A stretch of DNA of 9,043 nt. It comes from Paludibacter sp. Lineage in GTDB: Bacteria > Bacteroidota > Bacteroidia > Bacteroidales > Paludibacteraceae. Below, piece after piece: positions 1 through 7,070 of the stretch. Made by a program: the position numbers and the translations under genes. A model generated the notes under the pieces. It was not told the origin of the DNA and made no database searches. It worked only from the letters and a program-made list of their open reading frames with translations. Position 1 is the stretch's first letter, and each line of letters starts with the position of its first letter. Location: NCBI GenBank assembly GCA_024709185.1, contig JANJXE010000438.1, positions 1-9,043 on the forward strand, in the 5' to 3' direction.

Positions 1-2669
1 TGTATATTACAACTAATACAACAACGCAACGGGTTTTTGATGGATTCAAAATTACCGGGTCTTTTGATGCAGGAACATTAAGTGCCTCAGCAGGGAATAC
101 AATGGTCAGGATTTTTGGTTACACCAATTTCAGGAATAACACCATAGATAATTGTACGCTTACTGCATCAGGAACACTTTTAGGCTCTTACACCAAGGGT
201 ACATTGATTTTTATTGGTAACGGAACTGCTGCCACTGTATTCAATCAGGTTGATAATTGTTTGATTGAAAACAACACTTCAACAGTTACAGCCGGAAGTA
301 CCCAAACCGACGCACAGCAATCGCCTTTAGTTCACATGGAAGCATCTAACGGATCAGGGAGAAATCTTTTCTCGAATTGTGTTATCAGAAAGAATCGGAT
401 TACTGTTAACTTTAGTGCCACAACATTAACTGCTAATTATAATACCAGGGGATTGATTTTTTCTATGTCAATTCAGGGTAGCGGATCTCATACCGCATGG
501 AATGCGTTTAAAAATAATGTAGTTTATAATAATGATGTTACTTACATCTCACCTGTATCTGGCGCTCACTCATTGGGTAACGGAGGTTTAATTTTCCCTT
601 ATAATACAAATTATGCTTCAGTTGACAGTATCCTTAATAATACAATTGCCAACAATAAAATGACTAAGATTGGCACTGCAGTAAAAATTGGGATTAATAC
701 TAATACCACAAGCGGTCTGCAAAATAAAACACCTTATCATAAAGTTCTGAACAACCTGCTTTATAATAACACTAATTATAATGGTAGTACTACATCTGCA
801 GCAAATTTGGCAGTTACAGCAAATCCGGATAATACGACTGCTGGTATATTGATAGCTAACAACTATACTTCAGCAGGAGGTTTGACAAATACAACAGGAA
901 CAAATCCAAATATTGTAAATAATGTTGTCGATCTTTCAATAACAAATACAGATGCTACCAAAGGAGCCTGGTTTACAGCACCTACAGCTAACACACTGAT
1001 CGGCTATTCCACAGATGCTTCAGTTTCGACATCGCGCTGGAACATCTCATCATCTTCCTATCTGATTTCCAAAGGAACTTCAACTTCCAACAAGTATGAC
1101 AAAGCCAATATTCCCTTTGTATCCACTCCATCAGTGGGTGCTTATGAAGGAGGAGATGTGTCGATCCCGGCCAACGCAACTCAGGCTATCAGTCAGACTT
1201 CTTCGGTTAAATCCATCACCCTTGCGCCGGGAGCAAAACTCAACATTAACAGCGGAAGTACCCTTACCGCCACCAACGGCATCACCCTTCAAAGCGATGC
1301 TACAGGAACTGCAACAATTCTAAACAATGGCACTTACAACGGATCAGTTACTGCCCAGCAAAACCTGGGATCTGCACGCAACTGGTATCTGTCGAGTCCT
1401 GTCATGAATCCTGCAACTCCCGGCTATTCCACTACTCCCGATTTTGCCGGTATTGATTATTATTACGAATATATGGAAGGAGGTAATAATACCGACAGAA
1501 CAGGTCAGCCGGGTGTGCCGGACAGCTACTGGAAAGGGCTAAACAAAGGTAGTGAGATGGCTGTGGGTAAGGGTTATATCGCCAAAGCCAATGCTGGTAC
1601 TATCATTTCGTTTAGTGGTACACCTAATAACGGCAACATCGAAACCGTTTTTGATCTAACCCGCAACGACACCAAAGGCAAAGGTTTCAACCTGGCAGGC
1701 AATCCCTATCCTTCGTACATCGACTGGACGGATGTAGCTTCCGCTAATCCGAATTTAGAGAATACCTATTATTATCGTACAAAAAACACTCTTGATGGAT
1801 ATACATTTGTCACTTATAACGGTGCAGGTTCAGGCAGCTATGTGGTAGGTAACGGTACTGCCAACACTACCATTACCCGCTTTATCCCGCCCACGCAGGC
1901 ATTTTGGGTAAGGGTGAAGTCAGGAACCAGTGCCACTAAAATGTATTTCAACAACGATATGCGCGAGCACCGTGATGACAACGACAACCTGATGAAAGCA
2001 CCCCGGCAGGATACACGCCCCAGTGTACGTCTTCAACTGCACAACGGCACACAAAGCGATGAACTGCTGATTTATCAGGATGCAGGTGCAAGCAACGAGT
2101 ACGATAGTTACGATTCGCCCAAAATGATGAACAACAGCACTTCGGTTCCCGATTTGTACAGTATTGCCGGTGACGAACAAGTAGTGATTAACGGATTGAA
2201 CACAATTACCGAAAACATGGAAATTCCGCTGGGCTTTTCCCTGAAATCGACTGCTGCTTTAACGATTAAAACCACTGAACTTAATAACATGCCCGAAGGA
2301 ATGAATGTGTATTTGCTCGATAAATCGGCCAACACACAAACACAACTGACCACTGAAACAGAATACAGTTTTACAACCACCGAAGCTACAACCAACAACG
2401 AAAGCCGCTTCAGTCTGGTCTTTAAATCGCCGGGCTTCACCACCTCAGCCGATGCTTCTGAAAACAGCAAAATGGCCGTATTTGTAAATGCACATAACGA
2501 GTTAGTCATTATTGCTCCGGAAAACAGCAGTTACACCATATACACGCTGGTGGGAGAACAGGTAAAAGCAGGAAAGGTAACTGATAATGCAGAACGCATC
2601 AACACCGTTTCACAAGGCATTTATCTGGTAAAAGTAAACAACCAAACTATGAAGGTTGTCATCCGATAA
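1..2669 (+). CDS. T9SS-exported right-handed beta-helix surface protein, 5' partial
   Basis: The reading frame is open from base 3 to the TAA at 2667-2669 (888 visible codons). The start lies outside the window and the first ATG at 102 is internal. About the first 380 residues are Asn/Thr-rich, with recurring strand-turn units such as NVVYNN, ILNNTIANN and VLNNLLYNN, typical of pectate-lyase-like parallel beta-helices. This part ends at a VGAYEGGD motif near base 1150. A glycine/threonine-rich strand repeat follows to about 1370, then a large beta domain with the GNPYPSYIDW motif (about 1698-1730) common in Bacteroidota surface proteins. The last 70 or so residues (about 2470-2669) resemble a type A T9SS sorting domain: short beta strands, a GIYLVKV motif and a basic end (VVIR). 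In that family the domain directs export across the outer membrane and is removed on surface attachment. No catalytic residues are recognisable, so adhesin or polysaccharide-binding roles are guesses. T9SS cargo: confident; ligand: unknown. Confidence 0.88.
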   Translation, partial: YITTNTTTQRVFDGFKITGSFDAGTLSASAGNTMVRIFGYTNFRNNTIDNCTLTASGTLLGSYTKGTLIFIGNGTAATVFNQVDNCLIENNTSTVTAGSTQTDAQQSPLVHMEASNGSGRNLFSNCVIRKNRITVNFSATTLTANYNTRGLIFSMSIQGSGSHTAWNAFKNNVVYNNDVTYISPVSGAHSLGNGGLIFPYNTNYASVDSILNNTIANNKMTKIGTAVKIGINTNTTSGLQNKTPYHKVLNNLLYNNTNYNGSTTSAANLAVTANPDNTTAGILIANNYTSAGGLTNTTGTNPNIVNNVVDLSITNTDATKGAWFTAPTANTLIGYSTDASVSTSRWNISSSSYLISKGTSTSNKYDKANIPFVSTPSVGAYEGGDVSIPANATQAISQTSSVKSITLAPGAKLNINSGSTLTATNGITLQSDATGTATILNNGTYNGSVTAQQNLGSARNWYLSSPVMNPATPGYSTTPDFAGIDYYYEYMEGGNNTDRTGQPGVPDSYWKGLNKGSEMAVGKGYIAKANAGTIISFSGTPNNGNIETVFDLTRNDTKGKGFNLAGNPYPSYIDWTDVASANPNLENTYYYRTKNTLDGYTFVTYNGAGSGSYVVGNGTANTTITRFIPPTQAFWVRVKSGTSATKMYFNNDMREHRDDNDNLMKAPRQDTRPSVRLQLHNGTQSDELLIYQDAGASNEYDSYDSPKMMNNSTSVPDLYSIAGDEQVVINGLNTITENMEIPLGFSLKSTAALTIKTTELNNMPEGMNVYLLDKSANTQTQLTTETEYSFTTTEATTNNESRFSLVFKSPGFTTSADASENSKMAVFVNAHNELVIIAPENSSYTIYTLVGEQVKAGKVTDNAERINTVSQGIYLVKVNNQTMKVVIR

Positions 2670-2676
2670 ATAAACA

Positions 2677-2710
2677 GGCCCGACACCTCCCCGTAAGATG
2701 GTGTTGGGCT
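2677..2710 (+). other. Intercistronic RNA hairpin between the surface protein and the small protein
   Basis: Arms GCCCGACACC (2678-2687) and GGTGTTGGGC (2700-2709) pair over 10 bp with one G-U, plus a further G-U at 2677/2710, around a 12-base loop. The left arm begins 8 bases after the upstream stop codon. No T-run follows the right arm, so it does not look like an ordinary intrinsic terminator. A 3'-end stabiliser, pause or processing site that sets the relative output of the two genes is an inference. Confidence 0.6.
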
Positions 2711-2743
2711 CTGACAATCATCAACTATTAAATATCAGGAATC

Positions 2744-2899
2744 ATGGAAAAAAGAACATACCTCACCCCCGAAATAGAGCTCATCAGGCTCGATACTGAA
2801 ATATCGCTGGCCTTACAATCGGTCTTGCCTCCAGAAGGTCCGGAAGAATATGGGATGCTGGAAAACAGCAATGAACTGCAAAAAGATGTGTTTAGTTAA
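2744..2899 (+). CDS. Small 51-residue acidic protein of unknown function
   Basis: The ATG at 2744 opens a 51-codon frame ending in TAA at 2897-2899. It begins MEKRTYLTPEIELIRLDTEI and continues with SLALQS, a Pro/Gly/Glu-rich middle (PPEGPEE) and a polar end. It has no signal peptide, membrane segment or cysteine. I recall short Bacteroidales proteins with the same layout (M-K-K-x-Y-x-x-P-x-hydrophobic, then LALQS-like, then a Pro/Gly/Asp-rich tail) encoded near surface or exported proteins, but I know of no established function. The gene lies 74 bases behind the T9SS protein, separated by a hairpin and followed at once by a strong terminator, so the two are probably co-transcribed. Only a weak AGGA precedes the ATG, at very short spacing. 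Chance is unlikely given codon use, position and family resemblance. It could be a modified-peptide precursor or a small regulator, but neither is shown. Confidence 0.72.
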   Translation: MEKRTYLTPEIELIRLDTEISLALQSVLPPEGPEEYGMLENSNELQKDVFS

Positions 2900-2906
2900 A
2901 CAAGAA

Positions 2907-2960
2907 AAATCCCCCGGATTAAGTTGAAATCAACAAAAATCCGGGGGATTTGCTTTTTTA
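2907..2960 (+). terminator. Strong intrinsic terminator, probably bidirectional
   Basis: A perfect 14-bp inverted repeat, AAATCCCCCGGATT (2907-2920) and AATCCGGGGGATTT (2938-2951), encloses a second small stem, GTTG/CAAC (2923-2926 with 2931-2934). A T-run (GCTTTTTTA) follows on the + strand. Read on the - strand, the distal arm is followed by ATTTTTCTTG, so it can also end transcription coming from the right. It closes the surface-protein/small-protein unit 7 bases after the small protein's stop. Confidence 0.88.
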
Positions 2961-3136
2961 TATTCTAATTGAGTAGCGATTACTAAAGGAATTTAGCTCG
3001 TCTTTTTTTATTTATTTTCAACGAAAGACCCTTTTTTTCGAGAACTGCCGCTTGTGTAGCAATTGTTCCAAATTGACATATCGCGAAAACAATTTCGACA
3101 AAACTATTTATATATCGAAAACAATTTCGTCAAATT
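2961..3136. other. AT-rich intergenic stretch with several small dyads; no intact gene
   Basis: No frame here resembles a known protein start. Visible structure includes an imperfect dyad, CAATTGTTCCAAATTG, at 3060-3075, and the duplicated CGAAAACAATTTCG element described separately. On the - strand an unassigned frame runs from about 3130 to a TAG at 2983-2985, containing GTIATQAAVLEKKG and a Lys/Arg-rich end. It has no start codon and no match I recognise. It may be noise or the tail of a lost gene that used the bidirectional terminator. Confidence 0.45.
3078..3135. repeat. Two direct copies of a 14-base dyad, CGAAAACAATTTCG
   Basis: The 14-base element occurs at 3084-3097 and 3116-3129, starts 32 bases apart, each with 5-bp arms (CGAAA/TTTCG) around ACAA. 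Similarity extends outwards: ATATCG precedes both copies (with an extra CG in the first) and CAAA follows one base after each. A 32-base offset is about three helical turns, as in paired operators. The second copy ends a few bases before the ATPase remnant begins, so it could also be part of its old control region or of a rearrangement junction. Confidence 0.6.
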
Positions 3137-4000
3137 GCTGTCTTTGCCGAAAAAATTACAGGAGAAAAAGTCAACTATCTGTTTATCGATGAAGCTCAGG
3201 CGGTAAAAGGTTGGGAAACTTTCGTGAAAAGTGCCTATGACAGTGGATTATTTCATAAAATCTTTGTAACTGGTTCTAATTCTTCATTTTTGAATAACGA
3301 ATACTCTACTTTGTTGTCAGGTAGATACCTGGAAGAGAAGGTTTTCCCCTATTCACTTGCGGAAATATTATCGCATCATAATATTAACTCTTATTTCGAT
3401 GCTGCAAGTCAGACTTCAAAAGTACTCCGTTTACTGGATAATTGCCTTGAATGGGGATGCTTTCCTGAGATTGCACCTCTGGAAAATACAGATATAAAAT
3501 CAAATTTGCTGAAAAGTTATTTTGATTCAATTATTATGAAAGACTGCATTTCGCGCTATCAAATCGGAGACGTTGCTACTTTTAAAAAGTTATTGCTGTA
3601 TAGTGTTTCAAATGCAGGATCTGTATGTTCCTATAAAAGTTTGGGAAAAGCTACAGGAACCAATGAAAACACAACTAAAAAGTACATCAGCATACTCAAT
3701 GATAGTCATATAGTTGCTGATGTGTCAAATTTTGCTTTTACAATAAAGGAAAATGTACGCAACAGTCATAAATTATATGTTGTTGATACTGGATTGACAA
3801 ATGCTGTGTCGTATCGATTCTGGAATAACAAAGCTAAGCTTCTTGAGAATTTTGTTTTCAATGAATTACAAAAGAAAAAGTGCGAAGAAATTACATTTGC
3901 AAACAACAATGGTGAATGTGATTTTGTAGTTAAAAACAAATTTGAATACGAGGCTATTCAGGTCATAAGCTTTACTGCTTCGTTATTTTCCCGCTTTTAA
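3137..4000 (+). pseudogene. DUF4143-type AAA ATPase fragment, truncated at both ends
   Basis: The frame continues upstream of the GTG at 3224, which is only an internal valine codon, to a stop at 3074-3076. Recognisable family sequence starts about 3137. Visible parts in order: a Walker B-like YLFIDEAQ (3176-3199), a strand reading FVTGSN (about 3263-3280), a SGRY segment near 3316-3327, a helix-turn-helix-like stretch (about 3616-3725), and the end of a DUF4143 domain with ENFVFNEL and ECDFVV, features shared with restriction-nuclease-like folds. Intact relatives are about 400 residues with a Walker A P-loop near the N-terminus. Here roughly the first 90-100 residues, including the P-loop, are missing, with no ATG or ribosome-binding site in their place. 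Homology stops at EAIQV (about 3965). The next 11 codons are readthrough of the neighbouring gene's 3' end, so about 50 C-terminal residues are also lost. Without a P-loop it cannot be a normal ATPase. The remaining body has no internal stop, which suggests recent decay. Confidence 0.82.
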
Positions 4001-6026
4001 ATTCTTTATCGTCGTTTAGCAGTCGATAAAAATAAAGTCCATCCGGCAAGCTTCCAATTTTAATCTCATTCGATGGTTGCGCCAACTGTTGAACTAAAAC
4101 AACTTTTCCCTGTGCGTTCAGCAATTGAAAAGTGCACATCGCTGGCTCGTTCAAGGCTATGGTTATTGTTTCGGTGGCCAGGGTAGGGAATACCCGAATG
4201 TCGGTGTCGCCATTCACCGGATTGGTATGGGTAAGTACCAGCGGTGTGCCCCAGGTATTTGCTCCTTTTTTGTAATATACCTGCTCTTTGGTGTACTGAC
4301 TGGATAACCAACAACCACCGCTTTCCCATACAATGCCCCGACCTGGTGCATAGCGAATGAAATAACAGGTATCATCGATGAGCATGGTCTTCCGCCAGCA
4401 TCCGTTTTCATAAAAGTAGAATTCGAGGCTGATACCTGTATTCAGTTGACCGTAGATTATACATACCGGTTGATCCGGCACAAAGACCGGTATTCCGGGT
4501 TCAGCTTCAAAGGCCGGATTAGGCTCGATAAGGCTCGTGTCCTGAAACTGCATGAAGGTAGTCACGAATTCGCTTTCAGTTGTTTGTTTGAGTTTTTTCA
4601 ACATCTTCACTTCTCGTGTATACCGAATAGAATCGGTAAAGTTTTCGCGTTTAACAATCCGGAGGGTGTAGAGAAGTTCCAGTGTGCTTCCCAGCATGGG
4701 TAGGTTGTTGGTGTGTTCGCGGTAATGAAACTCATCTCCTTCCTGAAAATCAAACACCTCCGACCAGTTGACCCGCTGTTCGCCCAGTGCAGGATTGGTA
4801 AGGCCAATCAGGTGAAATTCCCTGGCTTCGGGTGAGATGGACGTAAAGCTCTGTTCCGGAAAATAGGTGAAGTTTAGTGCTTTTGTGAAGCCGTACTTCT
4901 TGCTGATGGAGAACGTTGCATTCTCCAGAGCATGAGGCATTGGCTTCATTGTCGGGTCGAAAACATGCAGAGTGATGGTTTTAACCGAATCGATAACTCC
5001 GAGCACGCTGGCTGTATCCCAGTGGGTTACTGTAGCTGTAATCGTCGTGTTGTTCTGTTGATAAAGCGTCCAGCTTTCGTTCAGAACCGCATCGGTTTTA
5101 ATCTTAAGCGTGTCGTTGGTAGCATTGAAGAAGTAGTTCCAGCCCTTATCGAACACGATTTTTCTGCCGGCCCAGCCAGCTCCCTGCGGATCGTAACAGT
5201 CGTTACCAATGAGTTGGGCCGTGCGTACAGGATAATATACCGAATCGTTGAGAAAGGCGCAGGAGTCCATTTTGAGTGTGGTGGTGACATGGTTCTCAGT
5301 TGCAAAATAAGCTTTGCGGTGAGAGTAAACGGTTTGATAACCTTTTGAGGAATTGCTTTTTGCAGATTTGTACAACAGTACACCGTTTTTGCGATATCCT
5401 TCAAACTCCCAGTTATAGGAATAATCGCTGCACATTGGCATTGGAGATACCGTTGAAAGCATCCCTCTCACTACACTACCGATGCCTTCCACGATTTCTT
5501 CTCCATCCGACAAGCGCAACCTACGGCGATAGCTTGTGCCCACGCGCACTGAATCTTCTGCTGTAACCTGTTTGTGTTCGTATCCCCAATGCACAAAATC
5601 TCCTTTTTTTGAAGTAAAATCGTACAAAAGCAGTTCCTCATTGTCCCAGTTTTCCTCATTCATACAATCGGAAGCTTTATTGATTTTCGCCTGACCAGCC
5701 GGCATATAGGTGGAAGAAGTGAAATAGCCATTTCCCCGGTAATAGATTTTCTTATCCTGTTCGCGGATGGCCCCGAAGTAAATGTATTGCGATTGTCCGT
5801 TTGCTTCCGTCTTTAATACTATTTTTTTATAGGTAACATTCTCAATTACGGTATCGCCATACAAGGTGTACACCTGATGTGAATAGGATTTAGCCATTTG
5901 AAACTGATAGGGATAGCTGGTATGCAACACCTGCCACTCTGCATTTTCACTGATTATCGGGAAATACGAAGTGCTGAATAAAGGAGAGGAAAGAGCGAAA
6001 AAGAGGATTAAAAGATGGTTTTTCAT
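3972..6026 (-). CDS. T9SS type A sorting-domain secreted protein (684 aa), function unknown
   Basis: The ATG at 6026-6024 is followed by a signal peptide (Lys3, hydrophobic LLILFFAL, likely cleavage near residue 19). Residues about 30-220 form a beta-rich domain with a pattern seen in many Bacteroidota exported proteins: GDTVIENVTYKKI, YFGAIREQDKKIYY, LLYDFTSKKGD, EGIGSV and a final NGVLLY. Residues about 255-440 form a second familiar but unnamed module: WAGRKIVFDKGWNYFFN, DSVKTITL, SISKKYG, LIGLTNPALG and VFDFQEGDEFHY. A cysteine-containing stretch follows (about 520-575). The last 75 or so residues, with VFPTLATETITI, LLNAQGKVV and LPDGLYFYRL, match the type A sorting domain, so the product should be placed on the cell surface or released. 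No catalytic motif is seen. The gene starts 9 bases after the Fic stop codon and has no promoter of its own. Its stop abuts the ATPase fragment with no terminator in between, as if its native downstream region were lost. Confidence 0.88.
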   Translation of the reverse strand: MKNHLLILFFALSSPLFSTSYFPIISENAEWQVLHTSYPYQFQMAKSYSHQVYTLYGDTVIENVTYKKIVLKTEANGQSQYIYFGAIREQDKKIYYRGNGYFTSSTYMPAGQAKINKASDCMNEENWDNEELLLYDFTSKKGDFVHWGYEHKQVTAEDSVRVGTSYRRRLRLSDGEEIVEGIGSVVRGMLSTVSPMPMCSDYSYNWEFEGYRKNGVLLYKSAKSNSSKGYQTVYSHRKAYFATENHVTTTLKMDSCAFLNDSVYYPVRTAQLIGNDCYDPQGAGWAGRKIVFDKGWNYFFNATNDTLKIKTDAVLNESWTLYQQNNTTITATVTHWDTASVLGVIDSVKTITLHVFDPTMKPMPHALENATFSISKKYGFTKALNFTYFPEQSFTSISPEAREFHLIGLTNPALGEQRVNWSEVFDFQEGDEFHYREHTNNLPMLGSTLELLYTLRIVKRENFTDSIRYTREVKMLKKLKQTTESEFVTTFMQFQDTSLIEPNPAFEAEPGIPVFVPDQPVCIIYGQLNTGISLEFYFYENGCWRKTMLIDDTCYFIRYAPGRGIVWESGGCWLSSQYTKEQVYYKKGANTWGTPLVLTHTNPVNGDTDIRVFPTLATETITIALNEPAMCTFQLLNAQGKVVLVQQLAQPSNEIKIGSLPDGLYFYRLLNDDKEFKSGKITKQ

Positions 6027-6035
6027 GGTGATGTC

Positions 6036-7070
6036 TCAGTTTTCAATAATTTTCCAGCTCCCTGTTTTGTCGCTTCCGATTCGCTCAAGAATGCCTGCCT
6101 TTTTTAACTCCTGAATGTGCCTTTTGATAGTTGCAGTAGAATATCCTGTTTTATCAGCAAGTTCGTTGTAATTTGCTGATGGGTTTTGTTTTAAATGATT
6201 CACGATATTCCTTTTTAATGTTGAAATTACAGGGTCATTTACAAGGTCATTTACAGGGTCAATAAGCTGAATGTGCATTTCCCTGTTTTTCAGAACATGG
6301 GTTTTACCAAGTAATAAGTTTTCTAAAAAACGCAGAAGAAACTTATTGGTGGCATGAATGTTCTTCGTATAGTTTTTATAATTAGCCCTCACAAGTGCAT
6401 TTCGAAAATACCAGGAATGCTCAGCAAATAAATCGTTGTTAACCTTATAGCCAAATGTACGCAGGTATTTAATTAAAAAAACAGCCGTTGTACGTGTATT
6501 GCCTTCGCCAAAAATATGAATTTGCCAGAGGTAGGAAATTAAATGAGCAATATGTTCAATAATTTCCTGCTGACTCAGGCCTTTGTAGTTAAACTTTTTT
6601 TCTTGTTCAAAATCATATTCAAGAGTGGCTTTCAGACTTTCGGCACTTCCATATACAACCGTTTCACCATTAAGCACCCACTCTTGTTTAGTGATGTTAT
6701 AGTCGCGTAGTTTACCTGCAAACTGGTAAATTCCCTGAAATAACCTTCGGTGAATTGCAATGTATTCAGCTGGTGAGAACGTAAATGTTTTTTCACTCAA
6801 AATTTCTGCAATCCTTGCCGAAACTTTATCGGCTTCTTCGGTGCGGTCTTCGTTTGTTTGAGGTGGGTGTTGTTTGTAATACGAGTCGATACGCTGTTTT
6901 ACTTCCTCAATGGTAATATCGCCTTCAATGTTTTGCCGGGCATTTGCAATAAGGTATTCCGACGGTTTTAACCCATCAACCTGTTGTAAGCCGATAGCCG
7001 TTTTCCAGATGTTGGCTTTTTCAGTCTTGCCGGGTTCTCCCTGTCGAATGTAATCTTCAAAAATATCCAT
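6036..7070 (-). CDS. Fic family protein with N-terminal VbhA-like region and C-terminal winged helix
   Basis: The product has 344 residues. Residues about 35-70 carry NIEGDITIEEVKQRIDSYY, resembling the inhibitory VbhA-type antitoxin helix, in which the glutamate of (S/T)xxxE(G/N) blocks the nucleotide site. Glu49-Gly50 are present, but Arg stands at the Ser/Thr position. The Fic core (about 95-250) has the active-site loop HIFGEGNTR at 185-193: catalytic His185, metal-binding Glu189, Asn191 and Arg193 are all there. Fic proteins usually transfer AMP from ATP to a protein hydroxyl. The canonical loop is HPFxxGNGRxxR; here Ile replaces Pro, Thr replaces Gly, and the last Arg is Ala196. I recall GNTRTT in a common Bacteroidota subfamily, so the core is probably active. 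A repeat-coded linker (271-282) joins a winged-helix domain (about 283-340; ATIKRHIQELKKAGILERIG), suggesting DNA binding or self-regulation. The start fits a -7 box about 60 bases upstream. The target is unknown. Confidence 0.9.
   Translation of the reverse strand: MDIFEDYIRQGEPGKTEKANIWKTAIGLQQVDGLKPSEYLIANARQNIEGDITIEEVKQRIDSYYKQHPPQTNEDRTEEADKVSARIAEILSEKTFTFSPAEYIAIHRRLFQGIYQFAGKLRDYNITKQEWVLNGETVVYGSAESLKATLEYDFEQEKKFNYKGLSQQEIIEHIAHLISYLWQIHIFGEGNTRTTAVFLIKYLRTFGYKVNNDLFAEHSWYFRNALVRANYKNYTKNIHATNKFLLRFLENLLLGKTHVLKNREMHIQLIDPVNDLVNDPVISTLKRNIVNHLKQNPSANYNELADKTGYSTATIKRHIQELKKAGILERIGSDKTGSWKIIEN
6226..6261. repeat. 12-bp tandem repeat, three copies, inside the Fic gene
   Basis: Three head-to-tail copies of a 12-base unit, (A/T)TTACAGGGTCA with one A-for-G change in the middle copy, occupy 6226-6237, 6238-6249 and 6250-6261. 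On the coding strand they read as D-P-V-N, D-L-V-N and D-P-V-I. The unit is a multiple of three, so gain or loss of copies changes the linker between the Fic core and the winged helix by four residues without a frameshift. Confidence 0.9.

Noticed and set aside
1920..2509. - strand open frames within the first surface protein gene
   Set aside because: They are antisense shadows of a clear + strand coding sequence with T9SS motifs.
2677..2710. Hairpin as an intrinsic terminator of the surface protein gene
   Set aside because: No T-run follows the stem, and a much better terminator sits 200 bases downstream after the small gene.
3060..3140. Dyad pair as the start of a CRISPR array or as insertion-sequence ends
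   Set aside because: There are only two copies, the interval is far too short for spacers, and no transposase or opposite-orientation terminal repeat is visible nearby.
3224..4000. Treating the GTG at 3224 as the real start of a 258-residue protein
   Set aside because: The frame and family homology continue upstream through the Walker B motif, so the GTG is an internal codon of a truncated gene.
4125..5566. Several + strand open frames opposite the T9SS gene
   Set aside because: They are shadows of the - strand coding sequence, with no family resemblance and no control signals.
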